Source of the DNA: Seohaeicola saemankumensis
GTDB lineage: Bacteria; Pseudomonadota; Alphaproteobacteria; Rhodobacterales; Rhodobacteraceae
Direction: 5' to 3'
Assembly: GCF_020171285.1 (NCBI RefSeq)
Contig: NZ_JAIUZI010000018.1
Location: 1 to 61,281 of the forward strand
DNA length: 61,281 bases
Part shown: positions 1 to 9,183 of the stretch, piece after piece
How the letters are laid out: the number at the start of each line of letters is the position of its first letter
How positions within the stretch are numbered: position 1 is the first letter of the stretch
Program-made: the position numbers and the translations under genes
Notes under the pieces: model-generated
Told to the model about the DNA's origin: nothing
Seen by the model: only the letters and a program-made list of their open reading frames with translations
Databases searched by the model: none

Positions 1-1216
<1,216 letters not shown>

Positions 1217-1353
1217 CGTTTCTCTCCCTGCGGGCCCTGGCCAGCCGCGCCACTCGGTCACGGCGCGACACGCGTTGCGTCACGGAACCGGCGGCAGCCT
1301 CTGGTCACCGGCGCCCCCCTCTTCTAAGACGGTCGCAACAGGAGCGATACCCC

Positions 1354-2007
1354 ATGTCCCACATCACCCTTGTCCGCCACGGACAGGCCAACACCGAGGC
1401 CCGTGACGAGCTGAGCTATGACAAGCTGAGCCCGCTGGGTCACCAGCAGGCGCAGTGGCTGGGCACCCATCTGCGCGATGCCCGCGATCATCATGCGCGG
1501 GTCTATTGCGGCACGCTGACCCGCCACTGGGAAACCGCGCAGTCCATGGGCATCGGAGAGCAGGCCATCCGCGACCCCCGCCTGAACGAACTGGAGTATT
1601 TCACCCTTGCCCAGTTGCTGGAGACCCAGAAAGGCGTGGCGATCCCGACCGAACGCGAAGGGTTCATCGACCACTTGCCGACCGTGTTTTCGGCCTGGCA
1701 GGCGGACGAGATCGACAACCCGCCCGAACGGTTCGCCGATTTCGAGGCCCGCGTATCCGCCGCGCTGACCGAGATCGCCGCAGGCGACGGCCCGGCGCTG
1801 GTGGTGACCTCGGGCGGGCTGATCGCGATGGCGATGCGGCAGACCCTGGGGCTGGATACCCGCACCATGGCGCGGATGGCGCTGGCGATCATGAACACCT
1901 CGCTGCACCGGCTGTTTCCCATCGGCGATACGCTGAGCCCGGTTCTGTTCAACGCGGTCCCGCACCTGGAGCACCCGGACCGGCATTTTGCACAAACCCA
2001 TCTCTAA
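1354..2007 (+). CDS. histidine phosphatase superfamily protein lacking the second catalytic His
   Basis: A 217-residue phosphoglycerate-mutase-like fold. The N-terminus carries the nucleophile motif LVRHG with His9, and an acidic LNELEYF segment at about 78-83 fits the general-acid position. The usual C-terminal SHGG or THGG motif is replaced by VTSGG at 151-155, so Ser153 stands where the second histidine normally sits. It may have altered or weak phosphatase activity. The stop lies 15 nt before the saccharopine dehydrogenase start, so it is probably the first gene of that operon. Its substrate is unknown. Confidence 0.85.
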   Translation: MSHITLVRHGQANTEARDELSYDKLSPLGHQQAQWLGTHLRDARDHHARVYCGTLTRHWETAQSMGIGEQAIRDPRLNELEYFTLAQLLETQKGVAIPTEREGFIDHLPTVFSAWQADEIDNPPERFADFEARVSAALTEIAAGDGPALVVTSGGLIAMAMRQTLGLDTRTMARMALAIMNTSLHRLFPIGDTLSPVLFNAVPHLEHPDRHFAQTHL

Positions 2008-2022
2008 CCCCGAGGAGCACGC

Positions 2023-3078
2023 ATGACACATCTCTGGGTCCGCGCCGAACAACGCCAGAACGAAGACCGCGTCGGGCTGACGCCCGAAGGGGCGAAACAG
2101 CTGATCTCTGCCGGTCTGCGCGTCACCGTCGAGGACAGCCGCAGCCGGGCGATCCCGATCGACGGGTACCGCGACGCGGGCTGCGAGATCGCCGCCGAAA
2201 ACAGCTGGCCGGAGGCGCCGCAGGACGCCATCATCTTCGGGCTCAAGGAGCTGCCCGAGGATGGCACGCCCCTGCCGCATCGCCACATCATGTTCGGCCA
2301 TGCCTTCAAGGGGCAGCATTCCGGCAAGGCGCTGTTGCAGCGGTTCAAGGCCGGCGGAGGCACGCTTTATGATCTGGAATACCTGGTGGACGAAGCCGGC
2401 CGCCGGGTCGCGGCCTTTGGCTATTGGGCCGGTTACGCCGGGGCCGCCGTGACGCTGATGTCCTGGGCAGCGCAGCAGACGGGCGGCATCTGCCCCCCGG
2501 TGGGTGCCTATCCGGGCAAGGACGCGTTGCTGGCCGATCTGGGTGCGCGGCTGGATGCCAGCGGCGGGGCACGGCCCCGCGCCATCGTCATCGGCGCGCT
2601 GGGTCGGGTCGGATCGGGGGCGGCGGATCTGTGCCAGGCGACGGGCGTCGCGGTCACCAAATGGGACATGGAAGAAACCGCCCACGGCGGGCCGTTCCCG
2701 GAAATCCTGGATCACGACCTGTTCCTGAATTGCATCTTTGCCCGCCCCGGCACGCCGGTCTTTGTCCCGCGCAGCGCGCTGGACGCGCCGCGGCGGCTGA
2801 GCGTCATCGGCGACGTCGCCTGCGACCCCGACAGCGATTACAACCCGGTGCCGGTCTATGACCGCGCCACCACATGGGCGGCGCCGGCGCTGCGCGTGGC
2901 CACCGATCCGGTGCTCGACGTGATGGCGATCGACAACCTGCCCTCGATGCTGCCGGTGGAAAGCTCAGAAGACTACGCCGATCAACTCTTGCCATCGCTG
3001 TTGTCGCTCGGCACCCTGTCGGGCGGCGTCTGGGGCCGCGCCAAGGCCACATTCGACGAACACATGAAAGGGATCTGA
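2023..3078 (+). CDS. saccharopine dehydrogenase (NAD+, L-lysine-forming) / lysine-2-oxoglutarate reductase type
   Basis: This 351-residue enzyme of the yeast Lys1 / LKR family interconverts lysine plus 2-oxoglutarate and saccharopine (EC 1.5.1.7 or 1.5.1.8 direction). Visible family features are the N-terminal EDRVGLTPEGA segment, KELPEDG with Lys75, the FGHAFKGQ segment with His93 (matching the Lys/His catalytic pair of Lys1), and a GALGRVGSG dinucleotide loop at 191-199. A GAGGAGC ribosome site lies just upstream. The next gene, 3 nt downstream, encodes the second saccharopine-cleaving enzyme, so the pair should convert lysine to aminoadipate semialdehyde plus glutamate. Since dapB is also present in the window, a catabolic or osmotic role is more likely than lysine synthesis. 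Confidence 0.93.
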   Translation: MTHLWVRAEQRQNEDRVGLTPEGAKQLISAGLRVTVEDSRSRAIPIDGYRDAGCEIAAENSWPEAPQDAIIFGLKELPEDGTPLPHRHIMFGHAFKGQHSGKALLQRFKAGGGTLYDLEYLVDEAGRRVAAFGYWAGYAGAAVTLMSWAAQQTGGICPPVGAYPGKDALLADLGARLDASGGARPRAIVIGALGRVGSGAADLCQATGVAVTKWDMEETAHGGPFPEILDHDLFLNCIFARPGTPVFVPRSALDAPRRLSVIGDVACDPDSDYNPVPVYDRATTWAAPALRVATDPVLDVMAIDNLPSMLPVESSEDYADQLLPSLLSLGTLSGGVWGRAKATFDEHMKGI

Positions 3079-3081
3079 CCC

Positions 3082-4224
3082 ATGACCATCCACTGGTGTG
3101 GCACCGGCCTGTCGGCCATTCCCGGCCTGCGCCGGCTGATCGAAAACGGACAGACAGTGACCGTCTGGAACCGCACCGCCGACAAGGCGCGCGAGGCGGT
3201 TGGCGACCTGACCGATGACATCCGCGTCTTTGACATCGACGCATTGGGCGCCGCGCTGGCGCCGGGTGACGTGGTGGTGTCGATGCTGCCGGGCGACTGG
3301 CACGTGCCGCTGGCGGAACTGGCCATCGACAAGGGCGCGCATTTTGTCAGCTCATCCTACATCGCGCCCGAGATGCGCGCGCTCGATGACAAGGCGCGCG
3401 CCGCCGGTGTGGCGCTGGTCAACGAGGTCGGGCTGGATCCGGGCATCGACCACCTGATGGCCCATGCGCTGATCGCCGATTACCGCGCCAGCGCCGCTTT
3501 TGACGCCGACAATCACCTCAGCTTCATCTCCTACTGCGGCGGCATCCCGAAAATCCCCAACGCCTTTCGCTACAAGTTCAGCTGGTCGCCGCTGGGCGTG
3601 CTGAAGGCGCTGCGCTCGCCGTCGCGGTCGATCCGCAACTACGCGGAACTGCGCGTCGACCGGCCCTGGGACGCGATCTCGACCTATGACGCGCCGCTGC
3701 CCGGCCCCGAAAGCTTTGAGGTCTACCCGAACCGCGATTCGGTGCCCTTCATGGGTGAATACGGGTTCGAACCACACTGGACGGTGCGCGAGTTCGTGCG
3801 CGGCACCCTGCGGCTGAACGGCTGGTCCGAAGCCTGGAACGAGGTGTTCCGCGAGGTCGAGACCCTGGAAGGCGCGGCGGGCGACGCCCGGCTCAAGGAG
3901 ATGTCCGATCAGTTCTGGACGGAAAACGCCTATGACGAGGGCGAACCCGACCGGGTCGTGCTCTGTGTCGGGCTGAACGCCGAGAAGGACGGCGAAAGCG
4001 TCTGGCACAAGACCTATGTGATGGACGCCTGGGGCGACGCGCGCGGCACCGCGATGGCGCGGCTGGTGTCGGTGCCGGTGTCGCTGGCCGTCGAATCGGT
4101 GCTGAACCGTGAAATCGCCGCCGGTGTGCACGCCGCGCCCAGCGATCCCAGGCTGGTGCAGAACTGGATGGGCGAAATCGACCGCCTGGCCCAGCATCTG
4201 CAGGTGGTCGATCACCTGGGCTGA
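3082..4224 (+). CDS. saccharopine dehydrogenase family protein (L-glutamate-forming type)
   Basis: A 380-residue protein with an N-terminal Rossmann domain (WCGTGLSAIPGL, residues 5-16) and the saccharopine reductase C-terminal catalytic domain (NEVGLDPGIDHLMAH is a strong family signature). Known relatives (Lys9, SDH half of animal AASS) oxidise saccharopine to 2-aminoadipate semialdehyde and glutamate. The ATG is 3 nt after the preceding stop, so the two are cotranscribed and probably translationally coupled. Separate LKR and SDH polypeptides are the bacterial arrangement, unlike the fused plant and animal enzyme. The next enzyme, an aminoadipate semialdehyde dehydrogenase, is not adjacent. 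Confidence 0.92.
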   Translation: MTIHWCGTGLSAIPGLRRLIENGQTVTVWNRTADKAREAVGDLTDDIRVFDIDALGAALAPGDVVVSMLPGDWHVPLAELAIDKGAHFVSSSYIAPEMRALDDKARAAGVALVNEVGLDPGIDHLMAHALIADYRASAAFDADNHLSFISYCGGIPKIPNAFRYKFSWSPLGVLKALRSPSRSIRNYAELRVDRPWDAISTYDAPLPGPESFEVYPNRDSVPFMGEYGFEPHWTVREFVRGTLRLNGWSEAWNEVFREVETLEGAAGDARLKEMSDQFWTENAYDEGEPDRVVLCVGLNAEKDGESVWHKTYVMDAWGDARGTAMARLVSVPVSLAVESVLNREIAAGVHAAPSDPRLVQNWMGEIDRLAQHLQVVDHLG

Positions 4225-4228
4225 TCCG

Positions 4229-4292
4229 CCCCTTTCATCTCTTGTCAAATACTCCGGGGAGCGCGAGGGGCTGGCCCCTCGCCCCCACCGCC
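4229..4292. repeat. dispersed intergenic hairpin repeat
   Basis: A CTTTCATCTCTT leader and CAAATACTCCGGGG block are followed by a hairpin with arms GCGAGGGG and CCCCTCGC around loop CTGG (4263-4282). The same leader and block recur at 44860-44922, and a related form occurs in reverse orientation near 38800-38870. It lies between two convergent genes, which suits a bidirectional terminator or a REP-like repeat. Confidence 0.75.
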
Positions 4293-4297
4293 GGGCG

Positions 4298-4615
4298 CTA
4301 CATCAGGTCGTTCTCGACATCCTCGACCGAAACGCCCAGCGCCTCCAGCCCGGCCTCGAGGTTGTCGGACAGATGCGGCGTCCCCAGCAGGTAATCCGCG
4401 CAGGGGGTCGAGGCTTCGGCCTTGGCCGTGGCAATCGCCTCTGCCAGATCCTCGGCAAAAAAGCTCTCGCGTCCGATCCACATGACGGCCACGAGTTCCG
4501 CCTGTTCGTCTTCGCCCATACGCTCGATAAACGCGCGCAATTCGCCTTCGGCCCGGTCAAGTTCGCGCGCCATCAGCGCCACTTGCGCCACTTTTCGGGC
4601 AGAGATTTCCAGCAT
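4298..4615 (-). CDS. DUF3775 domain-containing protein
   Basis: A 105-residue, acidic, largely alpha-helical cytosolic protein. It begins MLEISARKVAQVALMAREL and ends in the conserved DYLLGTPHLSDNLEAGLEALG and EDVENDLM segments typical of DUF3775. The family has no established function. It has no signal peptide, no membrane segment and no cysteine-based metal site. It stands alone on the minus strand, 66 nt downstream of the cyclase gene and tail-to-tail with the saccharopine operon. Confidence 0.85.
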   Translation of the reverse strand: MLEISARKVAQVALMARELDRAEGELRAFIERMGEDEQAELVAVMWIGRESFFAEDLAEAIATAKAEASTPCADYLLGTPHLSDNLEAGLEALGVSVEDVENDLM

Positions 4616-4681
4616 CGCCCCAGTCCTCCTGTTCGCTGTCGTGCCTTATTCAACCGGTCCGGCACCCCGGCGTCTTTGATC

Positions 4682-6007
4682 TTACGCAAGTTCCGGGCCG
4701 CTTCCCACCGGCGGGATCCAGCCCAGGATCGGCAGTTGACCGGACCGGCCGCGCAGGTCGGCATCCGGCAGGGGTGTCCAGTTCGGCGGCACGGTATCAT
4801 AGCCCGCCGCGCGCGCCAGATCCCGCGAGGCGATCACCCAGGCGTCCCGCTGCTTGCTTATCTGTTCGAGCCGGGCGGCGGTGTTCACCACGTCGCCGAA
4901 CACCGAGTATTCCAGCCGCGCCTGATCGCCGACCACGCCGCTGAACACCTCGCCCCAGTGACAGCCGATGCCGACGTCCAGCGGTGTCGCCCCGGCGGCC
5001 TGACGGGCCCCGGACCATGCGATCATGTCGCGCCCCAGCGTTTCGGCGCAGGCCAGACAGGCGCGGGCGGCCTGTTGCGGGCTGTCGCCGCCGTCGAACA
5101 GGATCATCGCCGCATCGCCCATGAACTTGTCGATCATGCCGCCGGACCGGTCCACGACCCGCGCGATCCGGCCACGGTATTCCGTGATCAGCTCGGTCAC
5201 CTCGGGCGGCTCGCGATCCTGCGCCCAGCGGGTAAAGCCGCGAATGTCGATGAACAGCACCGCCATCTGCGTGCGCCGCCCCGCTCGCAGTTCGTTCAGC
5301 CCGCCCGTGGCAAGACGCGGGGCCAGTTGCGCCGAGAGATAGCGGGTCAGGTTGGCGCTGCGCAGCGCGCCGGAAATCGACCGGGTCAACAACGCCCGCG
5401 CCCGGCGCACCGCGACGATGACCACGACACCGGCAAGCGCCAGCATGGTCAGACGCATCACGTTGGGCGGCACCGACAGGAACAGGTCGACCGCACGGTC
5501 GCCGTCACTCTGCCCCGCGCCGATCGAGATCAGCCGCGCCATGCCCAGCACCATCAGGACGACGATATAGATGGTGACCCGCGGATTGACCCGCAGCGCG
5601 CCAAAGCTGATCACCAGCGGCGCGAGCCAGATCGACGGCAGCACAAAGACGGCGTCGCCGCCGATCCCGGTGTTTTCCATCGACAGCCGCACGCTGACCA
5701 CGACAAAGACCACGTCGATGGTCGCGGTCGGCCAGATCATCCAGCGCCGGAACCGCCCGCGCCAGAGCGCCGCCCAGGTGACCAGCCCCATCACCAGGTA
5801 GGCGGCGATGGTGCCGGCGGCATAGAGCCATTGCCGCGCCAGAACCGAATCGCGCGCCTCGGCCTCGGACGGGTTGACCACCAGTGTCAGGAACAGCCCC
5901 AGCCCCAGTGCGACAAACACCCGGAGCCGCGCCACCACGGCTTCGGCTTCCAGCTCGGCCTTGTGCAGCAGCAGGTTGAGGTCGGGATCGGGGTTTGGCT
6001 CGGGCAT
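4682..6007 (-). CDS. membrane-bound class III adenylate/guanylate cyclase
   Basis: A 441-residue protein with an N-terminal hydrophobic region of about six predicted membrane helices (residues 28-45, 60-80, 92-107, 118-138, 145-163, 185-200) and a C-terminal cyclase homology domain (about 245-425). The two metal-binding aspartates are present in FIDIRGF (Asp254) and FMGDAAM (Asp298). MIDKFMGD carries the lysine that favours adenine, and FGDVVNTAARL carries the transition-state Asn and Arg. It should make cAMP. No HAMP or CHASE domain is recognisable, so the sensory input is presumably the membrane domain. It is probably a single-gene unit. Confidence 0.92.
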   Translation of the reverse strand: MPEPNPDPDLNLLLHKAELEAEAVVARLRVFVALGLGLFLTLVVNPSEAEARDSVLARQWLYAAGTIAAYLVMGLVTWAALWRGRFRRWMIWPTATIDVVFVVVSVRLSMENTGIGGDAVFVLPSIWLAPLVISFGALRVNPRVTIYIVVLMVLGMARLISIGAGQSDGDRAVDLFLSVPPNVMRLTMLALAGVVVIVAVRRARALLTRSISGALRSANLTRYLSAQLAPRLATGGLNELRAGRRTQMAVLFIDIRGFTRWAQDREPPEVTELITEYRGRIARVVDRSGGMIDKFMGDAAMILFDGGDSPQQAARACLACAETLGRDMIAWSGARQAAGATPLDVGIGCHWGEVFSGVVGDQARLEYSVFGDVVNTAARLEQISKQRDAWVIASRDLARAAGYDTVPPNWTPLPDADLRGRSGQLPILGWIPPVGSGPELA

Positions 6008-6052
6008 CGCGGGGTTCCGTCAGTCAGCGTGGCGGGCGGTGTATCGGAAGGA

Positions 6053-7282
6053 TCAGCCGTCCCTTGGCCCCAATGACACGATCTGCGCGCCCTCTTCCGG
6101 CGCGATCTCTTCGAAATCGAAGTTGTCGAGGCGCAGCGCCCTGCGTCCGGCCTTGTCGGCGCTGACCTTGATTTCGGCCAGATCCCGCGCCGCCTGACCG
6201 AAGTGGCGGTCGAGGTTGCCGACCCGGTCGCCCAGCCGTTCGACATCCTTGTGCAGCAGACCCAGTTCGCGGCGGATCGCGCCGGCCTGTTCGCGCATCC
6301 GGGCGTCCTTCAGGATCGCGCGCATGGTGTTCAGGGTCGCCATGCAGGTGGTCGGCGACACGATCCAGACCCGCGCGGCAAAACCTTCGCGCACCACGTC
6401 CGAGAAATTGGCGTGCAGTTCGGCATAGACCGCCTCGGACGGCAGGAACATCAACGCACCCTCGGCGGTTTCGCCGTCGATGATGTAGCGTTCCGCGATC
6501 GCCCTGATATGGGTGCGCAGGGCGGTCCGCATCATCCGCGCGGCCTCTTGCGCCTGGGCCTGGGTTTCGGCGCGGCGCAGCGCCTCGTAGGGTTCCAGCG
6601 GGAACTTGCTGTCGATGACGATGGGACCGGGCGGGTTGGGCAGGCGGATCAGGCAATCGGCGCGGCGGCCGTTCGACAGGGTATGCTGCAAGGCATAGCT
6701 GTCGGTCGGCAGCGCCTTGGACACGATGTCGTTCAGCTGGATTTCGCCAAAGGCGCCGCGGGTCTGCTTGTTGGACAGGATGTCCTGCAGGCCCAGCACA
6801 TCGCCCGACAGCTTGGTGATGTTGTCCTGCGCCTTGTCGATCACCGCCAGCCGTTCCTGCAGCTGGGTCAGCGAGGTCGCGGTCTGTTTCGACTGGCCGT
6901 GCAGCGTGTCCTTCATCCGTTGCTGCATCTCGGTCAGCGCGCGGTTCTGGCGCATCATGTTGTCGGCCAGCCGGTCGTTCAGATGCTGCTGCACGTCCGA
7001 CAGGCGGGTTTCCATGGTCTGGATCACCTGCACCTGCGCATTGGCCTGCTGGTCGGAGACATGGGTCAGCCCGCCGCGCAGCTGTTCCTGGCCCATCGCC
7101 AGCTGCTGGATGTTCTGCCCCATCAGCGCCATCTGCTGTGCCAAGGGTTCCGTCATCCGGGCTGACCGGCTGGCGGCGCGCAGCGACAGCAGCAGCAGGA
7201 TCAGCACCAGCGCGGCCGCGCCGAGCACCGCCAATACCAGCGGGTCGGACAGGTCGAAGGTGTAGGCGCCGATTTCGATCAT
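6053..7282 (-). CDS. rmuC: DNA recombination protein RmuC
   Basis: A 409-residue RmuC-family protein: one N-terminal membrane helix (about 15-36), a long coiled coil (about 45-160) and the RmuC nuclease-like domain (about 165-370). E. coli RmuC limits inversions at short inverted repeats and is thought to act on DNA structure. The chosen ATG at 7282 overlaps the mutL stop as ATGA, which indicates translational coupling to mismatch repair. A longer reading frame upstream (to 7351) runs inside mutL and is not used. The short C-terminal tail after the domain is acidic. Confidence 0.93.
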   Translation of the reverse strand: MIEIGAYTFDLSDPLVLAVLGAAALVLILLLLSLRAASRSARMTEPLAQQMALMGQNIQQLAMGQEQLRGGLTHVSDQQANAQVQVIQTMETRLSDVQQHLNDRLADNMMRQNRALTEMQQRMKDTLHGQSKQTATSLTQLQERLAVIDKAQDNITKLSGDVLGLQDILSNKQTRGAFGEIQLNDIVSKALPTDSYALQHTLSNGRRADCLIRLPNPPGPIVIDSKFPLEPYEALRRAETQAQAQEAARMMRTALRTHIRAIAERYIIDGETAEGALMFLPSEAVYAELHANFSDVVREGFAARVWIVSPTTCMATLNTMRAILKDARMREQAGAIRRELGLLHKDVERLGDRVGNLDRHFGQAARDLAEIKVSADKAGRRALRLDNFDFEEIAPEEGAQIVSLGPRDG

Positions 7283-9117
7283 GTGCGTCCGAACAGCCGT
7301 TCGATATCGGACAGTTTCAGTTCCACATAGGTGGGGCGCCCGTGGTTGCACTGACCGGAATGCGGCGTCGCCTCCATTTCGCGCAGGAGCGCGTTCATCT
7401 CTTCGCCGCGCATCCGGCGGCCCGAGCGGATCGAGCCGTGGCAGGCGACGCGGCTCAGGATCGCCTCGATCCGGGCCTGCAGGGTCTGGCTGTCGTCCTG
7501 ATCGTTGAGTTCATCGAGGATGTCGCGCAGCATCGCCGTCGCATCGACCTCGCCCAGGATGGCCGGGGTTTCGCGCACCGCGATGGCGCTGCCGCCAAAG
7601 GGTTCGATGGTCAGGCCGAACCGGCTCAGATCATCGGCATGTGTCAGCAGCCGGGCGCAGTCCGCCTCGGAGAGATCGACGATTTCGGGGATCAGCAGCG
7701 CCTGGGCGGCAACGCCGTTTTCGGCCATCTGGCGTTTCAGCTTTTCATAGACCAGCCGTTCGTGGGCGGCGTGCTGATCGACGATGACAATGCCGGTGGC
7801 GGTCTGGGCGATGATGTAGTTTTCGTGCACCTGCCCGCGCGCCGCGCCAAGCGGCAGATCCTCGGGCAGCGGGCCCTGCTCCGGTGGAGGGGCGGGCGCG
7901 TCTTCGATCACCTGGCCGCTGTAGCTGCCGTGCAGATCGGCAAAGCCCTGCGGCGGCGGGGCCGAGAAGCCGCGCGGCGTGCTGCGGTCCATCTGGTAGA
8001 CCCGCGCGCCCTGCGGTTCCGGCCGCATCGCGCCCAATGTCGCATCCGCCACCGTGGTCGAGGCGCGGTGCCCGGCCTCGGCCAGCGCGTGGCGCAGCGC
8101 CGACACGATCAGCCCGCGCGGGATGCCCGAATCGCGGAACCGGACCTCGGATTTCGCCGGGTGCACGTTGACGTCCACCAGGGTCGGGTCGCAGTCGATG
8201 AACAGCGCCGCCGCCGGGTGACGGTCGCGGCTGAGGAAGTCGAAATAGGCGGCGCGCAGCGCACCGCCGAGCATCTTGTCGCGCACCGGGCGGCCGTTGA
8301 CAAAGAGGTACTGCGCCAACGCCGCGCCGCGCGAATAGGTCGGCAGGGCGGCATAGCCGAACAGGCGGATGCCCTCGCGGGTGGCGTCGATGGGCAAGGC
8401 GTTTTCGGCAAACTCGCGGCCCATGATCCGGGCCAGCCGGGCGTGCAGCGCGTCAAAGAGATCGCCGGATTCGGCATCGGCGCGAAAGGCCACGCGGCCC
8501 TCACCGCCGCCCGACGTGTCGCGCAGGGTGAAGCCGACCGAAGGTTCGGCCATGGCCAGCCGTTTGACGGTGTCGGTGATCGCCTGGGTTTCGGCGCGGT
8601 CGCTGCGCATGAACTTGAGCCGAGCCGGGGTGGCGTAAAAGAGATCGCGCAGCTCGGCCACCGTGCCGGCGCGCAGGGCGGCGGGTTTCACCGGCTGCAC
8701 CTGACCACCGGCCACGTGGATGCTGGCGGCCTCGGCCCCCGGTACCCGGCTGGAGATCGTCAGCCGGCCAACCGCGCCGAGCGATGGCAGCGCCTCGCCG
8801 CGAAAGCCGAAGGTGTGGATATTGAGCAGGTCGGTGCCGTCGATTTTTGACGTCGCATGACGCGACAGCGCCAGCGGCAAGTCACCGGCGGCAATGCCGC
8901 AGCCGTTGTCAGTGACCCGGATCAGCGTCTTGCCGCCGTCGGCGATGTCGATGGCGATCCGGCTGGCGCCCGCGTCGATGGCGTTTTCCACCAGCTCCTT
9001 GACCGCCGAGGCCGGACGTTCCACGACTTCTCCGGCCGCGATCCGATTGATCGCCGCATCGTCCAGCTGGCGGATTACGGGGCGATCATCGCCTATATTG
9101 GGGTTTGCAGTAGCCAT
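7279..9117 (-). CDS. mutL: DNA mismatch repair protein MutL
   Basis: A 612-residue MutL. The GHKL ATPase motifs are intact: ENAIDAGA (44-51), DNGCGI (70-75) and FGFRGEAL (103-110). The C-terminal half contains the endonuclease motif DQHAAHERLVYE and the CHGSIRSG and GQCNHGRPT segments typical of nicking MutL proteins from organisms without MutH. It links MutS mismatch recognition to strand incision. The start at 9117 precedes a short variable leader before the conserved IRQLDDAAINRIAAGEV. It overlaps rmuC by 4 nt; mutS is not in the window. Confidence 0.97.
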   Translation of the reverse strand: MATANPNIGDDRPVIRQLDDAAINRIAAGEVVERPASAVKELVENAIDAGASRIAIDIADGGKTLIRVTDNGCGIAAGDLPLALSRHATSKIDGTDLLNIHTFGFRGEALPSLGAVGRLTISSRVPGAEAASIHVAGGQVQPVKPAALRAGTVAELRDLFYATPARLKFMRSDRAETQAITDTVKRLAMAEPSVGFTLRDTSGGGEGRVAFRADAESGDLFDALHARLARIMGREFAENALPIDATREGIRLFGYAALPTYSRGAALAQYLFVNGRPVRDKMLGGALRAAYFDFLSRDRHPAAALFIDCDPTLVDVNVHPAKSEVRFRDSGIPRGLIVSALRHALAEAGHRASTTVADATLGAMRPEPQGARVYQMDRSTPRGFSAPPPQGFADLHGSYSGQVIEDAPAPPPEQGPLPEDLPLGAARGQVHENYIIAQTATGIVIVDQHAAHERLVYEKLKRQMAENGVAAQALLIPEIVDLSEADCARLLTHADDLSRFGLTIEPFGGSAIAVRETPAILGEVDATAMLRDILDELNDQDDSQTLQARIEAILSRVACHGSIRSGRRMRGEEMNALLREMEATPHSGQCNHGRPTYVELKLSDIERLFGRT

Positions 9118-9183
9118 GCCGCAATACCTAGCACGGCCAGCGCCGATTCTTCTACCGTTATCCTCTGTGGCGGGCCGCGCGTG

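Noticed and set aside
4109..6076. 655-codon open frame on the plus strand
   Set aside because: It is antisense to the class III cyclase and DUF3775 genes and shows the same shadow composition.
7138..8850. 570-codon open frame opposite mutL
   Set aside because: Shadow of mutL; no domain and wrong composition.
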